This document shows, piece after piece, positions 52,742 to 60,534 of a stretch of 61,176 bases of DNA. Both the position numbers and the translations under genes were made by a program. Below the pieces are notes generated by a model. The model did no database searches. It saw only the letters and a list, made by a program, of their open reading frames with translations, and was not told the origin of the DNA. Origin of the DNA: Synechococcus sp. CS-1329 (lineage in GTDB: Bacteria > Cyanobacteriota > Cyanobacteriia > PCC-6307 > Cyanobiaceae). Numbering within the stretch: position 1 is the stretch's first letter; every line of letters starts with the position of its first letter. The stretch lies in assembly GCF_025128055.1 (NCBI RefSeq), contig NZ_JAHLYS010000021.1, positions 1 to 61,176 on the forward strand, given 5' to 3'.

Positions 52742-54328
52742 TCAGAGCGTGACCGGATGGGCTTCCTGAATCCCGTTGATCTCATGGATCGAGATCAGCA
52801 GGCTGGGGGGGATCGGATCATCGAGGCTGAGCACCATCACCGCATCGCCACGGACGATGCGACGGCCCACCTGCATCGAGGCGATGTTGACGTTGTGCTC
52901 ACCCAGCAGAGAGCCGATGTTGCCGATGATTCCGGGCATGTCGCGGTGCCGGGTGATCAGCATGTGACGGTTGGGCATCACGTTGACCGGGAATTCATCG
53001 ATGGTGGTGATGCGCAGATCACCGTCGGCAAACACAGCCCCCGTGACGCTGTGGCTGCCATGGCCACCCCGGCAGGTGAGCTGCAGGGAGCCGCCGGCGA
53101 AGTCGCGGCTGGCGTCGTCCTTGACCTCCAGCACGTGGATGCCGCGGCTGCGGGCCTCGATGCCGGCATTGACGTAGTTGATGCGATCGCCGAGGGCGCT
53201 GGAGAGCAGGCCCTTGAGGGCCGCCACCACCAGCGGCTGGGAGGGATGGTGGGCGAATTCGCCCTGGAGCCGCACCTCCAGATCCTGGATCGAGCCCCCT
53301 GCCAGCTGACTGAGCAGCAGCCCAAGGGTTTCGGCCAGCTGCAGGTGCGGCTTGAGCCGCTCCATCACCTCCGGGGTCAGCCCGGGGATGTTCACGGCGC
53401 TGCGGGCGGGCAGCCCCAGCAGCACGTCGCGGATCTGCTCGGCCACATCCACCGACACGTTCTCCTGGGCTTCCTCGGTGGAGGCCCCCAGGTGGGGGGT
53501 GAGGATCAGTCGGTCATCCACCCGGCGCAGGGGGGAGTCGGCCTCCAGCGGCTCGTTGCCATAGACATCGAGGGCGGCGCCGGCGATGACGCCGCTGCTG
53601 ACGGCCTCGGCCAGGGCCTTCTCATCGACGATGCCGCCGCGGGCACAGTTCACCAGGCGCGACGTGGGCTTCATCGTCGCCAGCAGCTCCGCGTTCACCA
53701 GGTTCTCGGTGTCAGGGGTGCGGGGCAGGTGCAGGCTGATGAAATCCGCTTCGGCGAAGAGCGGTCCGATCGCCATCAGACGCACCTGCAGCAGCTGGGC
53801 GCGCTCGGCGGAGATGTAGGGGTCGTAGGCCAGCACCTCCATGCCCATGGCCTTGGCGACCCGGGCCACGTGGGAGCCGATCTTGCCCAGACCCACCACG
53901 CCGAGCTTTTTCTTGTAGAGCTCGTTGCCGACGTATTTCTTGCGCTCCCAGCCGCCGGCCATGGTGCTGACGTGGGCCTGAGGCACGTGGCGGGAGAGGG
54001 CCAGCATCATCGCCAGCGCATGCTCGGCGGCGGCGATCGTGTTGCCCTCCGGGGAGTTCACCACCAGCACGCCCCGCTGGGTGGCCGCTTCCACATCGAC
54101 ATTGTCGACGCCGACGCCAGCTCGACCGATGATCTTCAAGCGGGTGGCAGCCTCGATGATGGCGGCGGTCACCTGGGTGCCGGAGCGGATCATCAGGGCG
54201 TCGTAGTCGCCGATGATCTGCTGCAACTGCTCCGGGGTCAGCCCTGTTCGCACATCCACCTGCGCCACCTGGGAGAGGATGTCGATCCCCGTCTGGTCGA
54301 TGGGATCGGAAACCAGAACCTTTGTCAT
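52742..54328 (-). CDS. serA: D-3-phosphoglycerate dehydrogenase
   Basis: SerA oxidises 3-phosphoglycerate in the first step of serine synthesis. The 528-residue protein is the long form: NAD-binding VVGLGKIGSHVARVAKAMGM, catalytic Arg in NCARGGIVDEKAL, Glu/His pair ending in LILTPHLGASTEEAQENVS, an intervening domain (about residues 320-450) and a C-terminal ACT domain (MLITRHRDMPGIIGNIGSLLGEHNVNIASMQVGR) that usually senses serine. ATG 54328 is preceded by a GC-rich leader with an 18-base dyad. Confidence 0.94.
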   Translation of the reverse strand: MTKVLVSDPIDQTGIDILSQVAQVDVRTGLTPEQLQQIIGDYDALMIRSGTQVTAAIIEAATRLKIIGRAGVGVDNVDVEAATQRGVLVVNSPEGNTIAAAEHALAMMLALSRHVPQAHVSTMAGGWERKKYVGNELYKKKLGVVGLGKIGSHVARVAKAMGMEVLAYDPYISAERAQLLQVRLMAIGPLFAEADFISLHLPRTPDTENLVNAELLATMKPTSRLVNCARGGIVDEKALAEAVSSGVIAGAALDVYGNEPLEADSPLRRVDDRLILTPHLGASTEEAQENVSVDVAEQIRDVLLGLPARSAVNIPGLTPEVMERLKPHLQLAETLGLLLSQLAGGSIQDLEVRLQGEFAHHPSQPLVVAALKGLLSSALGDRINYVNAGIEARSRGIHVLEVKDDASRDFAGGSLQLTCRGGHGSHSVTGAVFADGDLRITTIDEFPVNVMPNRHMLITRHRDMPGIIGNIGSLLGEHNVNIASMQVGRRIVRGDAVMVLSLDDPIPPSLLISIHEINGIQEAHPVTL

Positions 54329-54351
54329 GACCCGGGGCACAGAGAGAGGGG

Positions 54352-54369
54352 GTCTGGAGAACTCCAGAC
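54352..54369. promoter_or_regulatory. 18-bp dyad upstream of serA
   Basis: GTCTGGAG-AA-CTCCAGAC at 54352-54369 is a perfect inverted repeat apart from its two central bases. It is 24 bases upstream of the serA ATG. It could be an operator for a dimeric repressor or a 5' UTR hairpin. Confidence 0.65.
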
Positions 54370-54476
54370 ACTGCCGGGGGTGAAGTGTAGTGAGCGGTGG
54401 CCACGGCTCCCCCCCGCCAACGCCGAGAATCAGCTCTTTGTGGCGCTCGGTCTTGGGACTGTCGGTAGTGGTGGTG

Positions 54477-54956
54477 ATGAAAGACCGTCGCAAGCTGCGG
54501 CGGTTGCGCGATCAGCTCGCTGAGCTCAAGCCGGCGCCACGGGTCTTGCTGCCGCTGGGGGAAGGCGAAAACAGCATCGATTCCGTCGAGATGCTCAACC
54601 CGGCCCTGGCCCGCCAGCGGCGGCAGCGCAGCATGGTGCGCTGGCTGATGCCCTTCGGTTTCTTCGCCGGGCTGATGTTCACCTTCATCACCGACCTTCA
54701 CACCTTTTCCTTCGCCGGCACCTACGGCGAGCCTGTGATCGGAGGCCTCCTGGGCATGGGCTCCGGCTGGATGGGCAGCTACGCCGCCGCCGCCAGCGTC
54801 CGCTCCGAGGCCGACGACCGCATCCGCAGCCTGCGTAATCGGCTGGAGGAGGGCAGCTGGCTGCTGCTGCTCGAGAGCAGCCAGGGGCAGGAGATTCCCT
54901 GGCTGTTGATTCAGCAGGCCGGTCCCCAGGCGGTGGTGCGCCTGGGCGAAGGATGA
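54477..54956 (+). CDS. Conserved cyanobacterial membrane protein
   Basis: The 159-residue protein has a basic N-terminus (KDRRKLRRLRDQL), two membrane segments at about 55-73 (WLMPFGFFAGLMFTFITDL) and 86-107, the second glycine-rich (IGGLLGMGSGWMGSYAAAAS), and a cytoplasmic-type C-terminal domain. No family function is known to me. The stop overlaps the start of the S4 gene as ATGA, so the two are coupled; this hints at a role near photosystem II or ribosome assembly. Confidence 0.68.
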   Translation: MKDRRKLRRLRDQLAELKPAPRVLLPLGEGENSIDSVEMLNPALARQRRQRSMVRWLMPFGFFAGLMFTFITDLHTFSFAGTYGEPVIGGLLGMGSGWMGSYAAAASVRSEADDRIRSLRNRLEEGSWLLLLESSQGQEIPWLLIQQAGPQAVVRLGEG

Positions 54957-55747
54957 GCCGCACACCCCCCGGCGCCGAGCTGCTGCGCGGCAGTCACGAT
55001 CCCTCCGCCCTTGAGCCCCTGATCGCCCTGGCCGAACAGGCCCTGCGCGACTGGCAGCCCCACTGGTCGGGATTTCTCTCCGCGGTGGCCCGGGAAGAGG
55101 CGATGGAGCGTCTGGGCAGCCTCAGCGAGCTGCAGCTGGAGGCCGAGGGCGGCAGGCCCCAGGCCGAACGCTGCCGGCTGCTGCTCCAGCGCCGCGATCT
55201 GGCCGAGGCTTCACCGTCCCCAGCGGCACCCCTGGCGGGGCTGGAGGTCAGCGGCAACTTTCTCTTTGATCCGGCCGAGCCCGGCGATGTGCGCAGCGCC
55301 CTGCTGGCCGCCGGCGCCCACGACGGAGAGCTGGGAGATCTCTGGCTGCGGGGCGACCGGGGCGCCCAGGTGATCGTGGCCCCCGAACTGGCCAGCCGTC
55401 TGGGGGGCAGCACGGCCCTGGTCCGCAGCGTGGAGGTGGAGCTGGAGGCCAGGGACCTGGATCAGCTGCAGCCGCCCACCAGGCCCCAGCCCCGCCAGCT
55501 GGCCACGGTGGAGGCATCCCTGCGCCTGGATGCGGTGGCCTCGGCGGGGTTCGGCATCTCCCGCAGCCGCATGGCCGAACTGGTGCGCAGCGGCGCCACC
55601 CGCGTGAACTGGCAGCCGGTGACCACCCCCAGCCGTGACCTCAGAACCGGGGACCGCATCCAGCTGGAGAACCGCGGCGAGCTGACGGTGATCTCGATCC
55701 AGTCCACCAAGCGCCAGCGCTGGAGGCTGGAACTTCAACGCCACTGA
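54953..55747 (+). CDS. Photosystem II S4-domain protein (YlmH-like)
   Basis: The 264-residue protein belongs to the RNA-binding S4 family called photosystem II S4 domain protein. The N-terminal helical part (residues 1-80) precedes a YlmH-like beta domain (LAGLEVSGNFLFDPAEPGD) and the C-terminal S4 fold: LRLDAVASAGFGISRSRMAELVRSGATRVNWQPV and LRTGDRIQLENRGELTVI. Related proteins act on RNA; the photosystem II link comes from the family name. Confidence 0.85.
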   Translation: MSRTPPGAELLRGSHDPSALEPLIALAEQALRDWQPHWSGFLSAVAREEAMERLGSLSELQLEAEGGRPQAERCRLLLQRRDLAEASPSPAAPLAGLEVSGNFLFDPAEPGDVRSALLAAGAHDGELGDLWLRGDRGAQVIVAPELASRLGGSTALVRSVEVELEARDLDQLQPPTRPQPRQLATVEASLRLDAVASAGFGISRSRMAELVRSGATRVNWQPVTTPSRDLRTGDRIQLENRGELTVISIQSTKRQRWRLELQRH

Positions 55748-55781
55748 GAGGCGGCAGGGCCGACTGCTAAGTTGCCTTCTC

Positions 55782-55823
55782 CGATCCTGGCGGCACCGAA
55801 AAGGAGCCAACCTCGCAGGATCG
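55782..55823. repeat. Inverted repeat in the gap before tRNA-Val
   Basis: CGATCCTG (55782-55789) and CAGGATCG (55816-55823) are exact inverted copies with 26 bases between. The right copy lies 30 bases upstream of the tRNA. It may be a terminator-like structure for the S4 gene, though no T-run follows. Confidence 0.45.
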
Positions 55824-55852
55824 TATCGACGGAACTTCCAGGTTCCGAACCC

Positions 55853-55924
55853 GGGCGATTAGCTCAGAGGTAGAGCACTACCTTGACACGGTAGGAGTCA
55901 CTGGTTCGATTCCAGTATCGCCCA
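55853..55924 (+). tRNA. trnV: tRNA-Val (anticodon GAC)
   Basis: The 72-base sequence folds as a cloverleaf: acceptor arm GGGCGAT/ATCGCCC, D arm GCTC/GAGC, anticodon arm CTACC/GGTAG with loop TTGACAC (anticodon GAC at 55885-55887), T arm ACTGG/CCAGT with TTCGATT loop. The discriminator base is A; the CCA end is not encoded. The anticodon reads valine codons GUC and GUU. Confidence 0.96.
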
Positions 55925-55951
55925 CTGAATCCTCTGCCCCAGGAGTTCAGA

Positions 55952-57343
55952 ATGTCCAGCTCGTCACACCCCTTGGCGGTGGTGATCGGTCTGGGGCGTT
56001 CCGGCAGCGGCGCAGCCCGCCTTCTGCAGGCCAGCGGCCAGCGGGTGCTGGTGCTGGAGAGCCGCAGCAACCCTGAGCTGGAGCAGCAGGCCACCGCCCT
56101 GCGCGCCGCGGGGGTGGAGGTGCAGCTGGGGCGATCCCTGAACGGCGAGTGCTTCACCCAGCTCCAGCCAGGCCGTGACCGGGTGGTGGTGAGCCCAGGC
56201 ATCCGCTGGGATCATCCAGTGCTACAGGCCCTGAGGGATCGGGGCGTGGGGGTCTGCGGCGAGATGTCGGTGGCCTGGGAGGCCAGTGGCGCCATCCCCT
56301 GGATCGGCATCACCGGCACCAACGGCAAGACCACCGTCACCCATCTGCTCAGTCACCTGCTCAACCACGCCGGGCTCGATGCACCGATGGTGGGCAACGT
56401 CGGGATCTCAGCGACCGAGCTGCTGCTGGAGCGCCAAGGGCCCGCGGCCACCCCGCCCGACTGGCTGGTGGTGGAACTGAGCAGCTATCAGATCGAAGCG
56501 TCGGCGGAACTGGCGCCACGCCTGGGCCTCTGGACCACCCTCACACCCGACCACCTGGAGCGGCACGGAACACTGGAGGCCTACCGGGCGATCAAACGCA
56601 GCCTGCTGGAGAACTGCGGCGAGCAACTGCTCAATGGCGACGATGCCGATCTGCGCGCCCATGCCGGCAGCTGGGAGCGGGCCAGCTGGGTCACCGCCGG
56701 CCGCCGCGATCAGCTGGGTGCCGGCCTTCAGCCCAGTCTCTGGATCGACGACGGAAGAGTGACGGAACCCTCAGGCCCCCTGTTCCCGGCCACCGCCCTG
56801 GCCCTGCCCGGGGCCCACAACCGTCAGAACCTGGTGCTGGCCACCGCCGCCGCCCTCAGGCTGGGGCTGGAGCCAGCTGTGATCGAGGCCGCCCTGCGCA
56901 GCTTCCCCGGGGTGCCCCATCGCCTTGAGCCGATCCGCCTGCTGGATGGCGTGCGCTGGTTCAACGACAGCAAGGCCACCAACTACGACGCCGCCGAGGT
57001 GGGCCTCACGGCCGTGGAGGGGCCTGTGGTGGTGCTGGCGGGGGGTGAGATCAAGCAGGGCGATCCAGGGGCCTGGCTTGGGGCCCTCAAGCGGCAGGCG
57101 GCCGCTGTGGTGCTGTTCGGCGCGGCGCGGCAGGCCTTCGCCGACCTGCTGAACGGCAGCGGCTATGGGGGCGCTGTGCAGCTGGTGGAGGGCCAGGCCG
57201 AGGCCGTGCCCCTGGCCCGGCAGCTGGCCCACCGCCACGGCTGCCCCACCGTCCTGCTCTCACCGGCCTGCGCCAGCTTTGACCAATACAAAGATTTTGA
57301 GGCCCGCGGAGATCATTTTCGCGCCCTGGTGTCGGCCCTCTGA
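55952..57343 (+). CDS. murD: UDP-N-acetylmuramoylalanine-D-glutamate ligase
   Basis: MurD adds D-Glu to the peptidoglycan precursor. The 463-residue Mur ligase has an N-terminal UDP-binding domain (VVIGLGRSGSGAARLLQ), the central ATP-binding domain with ITGTNGKTTVTHLLSHLL and the SSYQIE block, LTPDHLERHGTLEAY, and the C-terminal domain with WFNDSKATNYDAAEVGL and the LLSPACASFDQYKDFEARGDHF signature. ATG 55952 follows an AGGAG-like site (CCAGGAGTTCAGA). Confidence 0.94.
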   Translation: MSSSSHPLAVVIGLGRSGSGAARLLQASGQRVLVLESRSNPELEQQATALRAAGVEVQLGRSLNGECFTQLQPGRDRVVVSPGIRWDHPVLQALRDRGVGVCGEMSVAWEASGAIPWIGITGTNGKTTVTHLLSHLLNHAGLDAPMVGNVGISATELLLERQGPAATPPDWLVVELSSYQIEASAELAPRLGLWTTLTPDHLERHGTLEAYRAIKRSLLENCGEQLLNGDDADLRAHAGSWERASWVTAGRRDQLGAGLQPSLWIDDGRVTEPSGPLFPATALALPGAHNRQNLVLATAAALRLGLEPAVIEAALRSFPGVPHRLEPIRLLDGVRWFNDSKATNYDAAEVGLTAVEGPVVVLAGGEIKQGDPGAWLGALKRQAAAVVLFGAARQAFADLLNGSGYGGAVQLVEGQAEAVPLARQLAHRHGCPTVLLSPACASFDQYKDFEARGDHFRALVSAL

Positions 57344-57378
57344 GCAGCCTTGGAGCCCTTGGCGCTCTCCGCCTCCGT

Positions 57379-58107
57379 TCAGAGAAGCTCGGGAGTGATC
57401 TCCTCCAGCGACGGCAGCGGCGCTCCGATTTCCCAGGCGGCCAGATACTGCTGGATGAAGATCGCCGCCAGGGGAACGGTCACCAGCAGCGGCACCAGGC
57501 AGAACAGGGCCGAAATCAGAATCAAAGGTATGATGATTAACTGATAACCAATAAGTCCTATTGCGCTAGGCCCAGAAGATAAATCATTGAAGCAAGCCCA
57601 GAAGGCGGGCCAAAGCGGCTCCTCGCTGGTGAACACCCTCCGCACATAGATGGGGGTGAGCGCCATTACGATCAAGCCTGGAAACACACAGAGCAGGATG
57701 CCAATTGAAGCGGCGACTGAAACCAGCAGCCCGGCCAGCACGTAACGGCGGGGGTTGGCGCGCAGCAGGGCCAGGCTCTCCCGGTAGTTCAGGTGATGAC
57801 CCGTGGCGAACCAGAGGGCAGGCAGGGCCGAGAGCAATACTCCGATCAGTCCGGCCAACACCTGATACAAAATCGAGAAGGGAAGATTCAGCGCCGAAGA
57901 AACCAGCTGGGTGACGCCCTCGGGCAGATCAGCCGAAACACCACCGGTCACCGCCACCGCGATCACGGTGATGAGCAGACCGATCGCCGCTGAAACCACC
58001 GCCAGCCCCAGCACCGTGAGCTGCAGGGCCAGATACGTGCGCCAGTGGGTCGCAAACAGGTTCCAGGCCGATTGCAGGGTGGGCTTCGGTGCTGCTGATG
58101 GGCCCAT
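57379..58107 (-). CDS. Multi-helix membrane protein
   Basis: The 242-residue protein has about six hydrophobic helices: LALQLTVLGLAVVSAAIGLLITVIAVAV, VLAGLIGVLLSALPALWFATG, VLAGLLVSVAASIGILLCVFPGLIV and IGLIGYQLIIIPLILISALFCLVPLL (shown in parts). The short N-terminus (TLQSAWNLFATHW) looks like the DUF975/glycerophosphodiesterase-type membrane domain. The stretch around 57510-57720 is richer in A and T than the surrounding DNA. ATG 58107 is used; longer starts have no support. It is divergent from the EVE gene. Confidence 0.7.
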   Translation of the reverse strand: MGPSAAPKPTLQSAWNLFATHWRTYLALQLTVLGLAVVSAAIGLLITVIAVAVTGGVSADLPEGVTQLVSSALNLPFSILYQVLAGLIGVLLSALPALWFATGHHLNYRESLALLRANPRRYVLAGLLVSVAASIGILLCVFPGLIVMALTPIYVRRVFTSEEPLWPAFWACFNDLSSGPSAIGLIGYQLIIIPLILISALFCLVPLLVTVPLAAIFIQQYLAAWEIGAPLPSLEEITPELL

Positions 58108-58141
58108 CACTATCCTCTCGGCAGGTTGCTCCTGATGTGGT

Positions 58142-58179
58142 CTAGGCCAGAGAGGGCCATGGGGTCCGCTCTGGCCTAG
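58142..58179. promoter_or_regulatory. Perfect 11-bp inverted repeat before the EVE gene
   Basis: CTAGGCCAGAG (58142-58152) pairs exactly with CTCTGGCCTAG (58169-58179), with a 16-base loop that contains a partial GGCC/GGTCC inner pairing. It lies in the 145-base divergent gap between the membrane protein and the EVE gene. TACAAT at 58202-58207 is a possible -10 box for the EVE gene just downstream. Confidence 0.65.
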
Positions 58180-58252
58180 GCAACCGACACAAAGCGCTCG
58201 ATACAATCAAGTGTCCCTGACCCAGTGGCCCAGCAGGGCCGCCCAAGGCGAG

Positions 58253-58714
58253 ATGGCTTACTGGTTGATGAAAAGTGAGCCGGATGTGTTTGGCATCAGC
58301 CATCTCGAGCGCGAGGGCAGCACCCTCTGGGATGGCATCCGCAATTACCAGGCGCGCAATTTCATGCGCAGCATGGCCATTGGTGATCAGGCCTTTTTTT
58401 ATCACTCGAACACCAAGCCCCCCGGCATCATCGGCCTGATGGAGGTGATCGAAACGGGCTTGGTCGATCCCAGCCAATTTGATCCGGCATCGAACTACTT
58501 CGATGCGGCCTCCAGCCCCGAAGCTCCCCGCTGGGACTGCGTCCGCCTGGCTTACCGGCGCACCTACGACCAGCTGCTCAGCCTCGACGCGCTGCGCAGC
58601 AGCTTCGATGAGCAGGAGCTGCCGGTGGTGCGGCGGGGCAATCGCCTCTCGATCCTGCCGGTCCCCGAGGCCACAGCCCTGCAGCTGCTGGAACTGCTGG
58701 ATCCCGGCCAATGA
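58253..58714 (+). CDS. EVE-domain protein
   Basis: The 153-residue protein is an almost pure EVE (PUA-like) domain: MAYWLMKSEPDVFGI at the start, LWDGIRNYQARNFMRSM, GDQAFFYHSNTKPPGIIGLMEVI and WDCVRLAYRR. EVE folds read modified bases or RNA; the family includes human THYN1. No nuclease or restriction partner is encoded next to it, so a housekeeping RNA/DNA-binding role is likely. AAGGCGAG precedes ATG 58253. The last codons overlap the next gene (ATGA). Confidence 0.9.
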   Translation: MAYWLMKSEPDVFGISHLEREGSTLWDGIRNYQARNFMRSMAIGDQAFFYHSNTKPPGIIGLMEVIETGLVDPSQFDPASNYFDAASSPEAPRWDCVRLAYRRTYDQLLSLDALRSSFDEQELPVVRRGNRLSILPVPEATALQLLELLDPGQ

Positions 58715-59532
58715 ACCCGGAGCCCCGAGCACCCGGGGCCCGGCTGGCGGAGGGCACCCGCGAGGTTCTGGCTGCGATCCCTGCGGTGAGGGGCTGGTTG
58801 AGGCAGGGACGCAGGGCCTACCGCCGCGCGCCCTGGCTGTTCAGTGGCTTCACGCTGCTGGGTGGCAGCGCCCAGCTGCTGGGCCAGTCGGTTCAGAACG
58901 GTGCCAGTGATGCCCTGGCGCTGGGTGAGGATCCGGTGGCCGTTTCGATGGGCCTGGTGCTGACGGGCTTGCTGCTCAGTGTGGGCAGCCTGCTCTGGCT
59001 GAATGTTGGCTTGCTGCGGGGTGCCTGGATTGCCCTGGACGGCCGGAAACCTCGCCTGGACGAGCTGATGCGCTGGCAGACCGCGGCCATGGGCCGGCTG
59101 CTGGCGGTGGCCCTGCTGCTGCTGCTGCTGAACCTGCTGGTCCTGGCCACGGCCGGGCTGGCGGCCGGGCTGGTGAGCCTGATTCATCCGCTGCTGGCTC
59201 TGGTGCCGCTGCTGATCGGCGCCAGCCTGCTGCTGGCCCTGTTCGTGTCACAGATCTTTCAGCTGCCGCTGGCCGTGGCCGCCGGCCTCACGCCCGTGAC
59301 CTGCTTCCGCCATGGACGAACCCTGATGGCCTCCCATGGCTGGCCGCTACTGGCCCTGAGCCTCAGCCTGGCCCTGATCGTGCTGCTGCCCCTGGGGCTG
59401 GCCCTGCTGATCGCCTGGCCCCTGGCTGCGGGGCTGCTGGTGGCCTGGCCCCTGGCCCTCTGCAGCCTGACGGCGGCCTACCAGGAGATCGTTGGCGCCG
59501 AAGACCGAACCGGGCTGACGGGCGCCGTCTGA
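58711..59532 (+). CDS. Multi-helix membrane protein coupled to the EVE gene
   Basis: The 273-residue protein has about six hydrophobic helices (from LFSGFTLLGGSAQLLG to PLALCSLTAAYQEIV), with extreme leucine runs (LLAVALLLLLLNLLVLATAGLAAGL in parts). It shares a layout with the protein at 57379-58107 on the other side of the EVE gene: a helix pair, a loop with a PL-x-x-F/Cys-x-x-His-like segment (TPVTCFRHGRTLMASHGWPLL), and a long hydrophobic hairpin. They may be distant paralogues. Function unknown. It starts inside the EVE stop (ATGA). Confidence 0.72.
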   Translation: MNPEPRAPGARLAEGTREVLAAIPAVRGWLRQGRRAYRRAPWLFSGFTLLGGSAQLLGQSVQNGASDALALGEDPVAVSMGLVLTGLLLSVGSLLWLNVGLLRGAWIALDGRKPRLDELMRWQTAAMGRLLAVALLLLLLNLLVLATAGLAAGLVSLIHPLLALVPLLIGASLLLALFVSQIFQLPLAVAAGLTPVTCFRHGRTLMASHGWPLLALSLSLALIVLLPLGLALLIAWPLAAGLLVAWPLALCSLTAAYQEIVGAEDRTGLTGAV

Positions 59533-59792
59533 TCGGTCTGCTGCTCGCTCGCCCGCTGGAACATGTTGGCCACATAGCAGCGGGTGACCGCCCGGCTCTG
59601 GACCCCGTTCTGCACCAGAAAGCCCGCCAGCGCCGCCTGGATCAGGCGGTATTGGTCCCAGTGGGGGTGCGCATCGATGAACTGGGCCATGGAGCTGAGC
59701 AGGGCCTCGGGCACATCGGCACGGAAACTCACCACACCGGCATCCGGCTCAGCCTGGGCGGACTGGCTGGCCGCTGCGACGGAAACGGTCAT
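59478..59792 (-). CDS. DUF2811 family protein
   Basis: The 104-residue protein contains the family core VVSFRADVPEALLSSMAQFIDAHPHWDQYRLIQAALAGFLVQNGVQSRAVTRCYVANMF (written in parts). The function is not known. The Ser/Pro/Gln-rich tail after NMF is not conserved and overlaps the 3' end of the membrane protein gene on the opposite strand by 55 bases. ATG 59792 is used; ATG 59810 would add 6 residues. No ribosome-binding site is clear for either. Confidence 0.78.
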   Translation of the reverse strand: MTVSVAAASQSAQAEPDAGVVSFRADVPEALLSSMAQFIDAHPHWDQYRLIQAALAGFLVQNGVQSRAVTRCYVANMFQRASEQQTDQTAPVSPVRSSAPTISW

Positions 59793-60153
59793 GACCGGGA
59801 CGATGTCCATGGACGGCTGGAGCGGGTGATCTCCTCCACTTCCCCACAGCGGCGGGGCCGCGTCAAATCGGTGGCCCAGGCGAAGGGCCGCTGTTTCCAA
59901 CCCTGAGACTGGCTGCAGCGCAGGAGCGCGACCGGCCCATGGCATTGGCGGGCCAGGACGTTGAAGCCAAACAAGCGGCCTGTCAAGGGGAAAGCCCTGC
60001 TGGGCCGAGTTCTCCCCAGGCCCGTGGCGCTGGCGGCATCGCGACGCCTGAACCTGTGGAAAACCTGTGCAAAAACCAGCTGTGACCGAGCCGTCAACGG
60101 GGAGGAGCCGGTCAATCAGCAGTGCTGATCAACCGCCAATCCCGCGGCCTGTC
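59793..60153. other. Intergenic region of 361 bases
   Basis: No protein-coding sequence with support is seen here; the open frames are antisense or GC-driven. The right part has two direct repeats ending in A-runs at 60053-60075, CCTGTGGAAAA and CCTGTGCAAAAA, the first of which contains the cyanobacterial DnaA-box form TTTTCCACA (complement of 60055-60063). Promoters for DUF2811 on the minus strand may lie in the left part. Confidence 0.6.
60055..60075. promoter_or_regulatory. Two tandem DnaA-box-like motifs
   Basis: TGTGGAAAA at 60055-60063 is the exact complement of TTTTCCACA, the form of DnaA box common in cyanobacteria; TGTGCAAAA at 60066-60074 differs by one base. The pair lies in the same orientation 11 bases apart. 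There is no dnaN or dnaA gene near, so an origin is not likely; a DnaA-controlled promoter or chance are possible. Confidence 0.35.
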
Positions 60154-60531
60154 TCACAGGGGCAGGGGCTCCAGGGCCCGCGCCAGCCCAAGGCCGGCGC
60201 CCGGCGCCCAGGCCCCCTCCCAGCCCCTCAGTCCGGGGGCGGGCAGGAGAATGCAACGCAACCCCCAGAGATCCGGGTCGCCATCAAGGCCCAGCCACCA
60301 GCCCCCACGCTCCAGTTCGAGGCTGATCAATTCCTCTTCCATCAGCTGATCGGCGATGGCCTCCAGCTGCTCCAGCAGGCTGAGCAGGCCAGTGCGCAGT
60401 GCGGAAGCCTCAGCGGCGGTGAGCTCCACCGCCCAGTCAGCTCCGCCGATCAGCAGGGGGAAGGGAGCCTTGGAGGGATCCCAGACCAGCCTCCAACCCT
60501 CGGTTTCGGCGCTGTACCCGCTGGGGGTCAA
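60154..60531 (-). CDS. DUF1818 family protein
   Basis: The 125-residue protein shows the DUF1818 pattern: EGWRLVWDPSKAPFPLLIGGADWAVELTAAEASALRTGLLSLLEQLEAIADQLMEEELISLELERGGWWLGLDGDPDLWGL (in parts). It is mostly helix-then-beta and found in cyanobacteria and chloroplasts. No function is known to me. It starts 3 bases after the rpoZ stop, so the two are one operon. Confidence 0.8.
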   Translation of the reverse strand: MTPSGYSAETEGWRLVWDPSKAPFPLLIGGADWAVELTAAEASALRTGLLSLLEQLEAIADQLMEEELISLELERGGWWLGLDGDPDLWGLRCILLPAPGLRGWEGAWAPGAGLGLARALEPLPL

Positions 60532-60534
60532 GGA

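Noticed and set aside
59789-60115. A 108-codon frame in the 361-base gap
   Set aside because: It has no recognisable motif, unusual composition for the genome and no ribosome-binding site.
59793-60153. Chromosomal replication origin
   Set aside because: Only two DnaA-like boxes, no AT-rich unwinding region, and no dnaN next to it.
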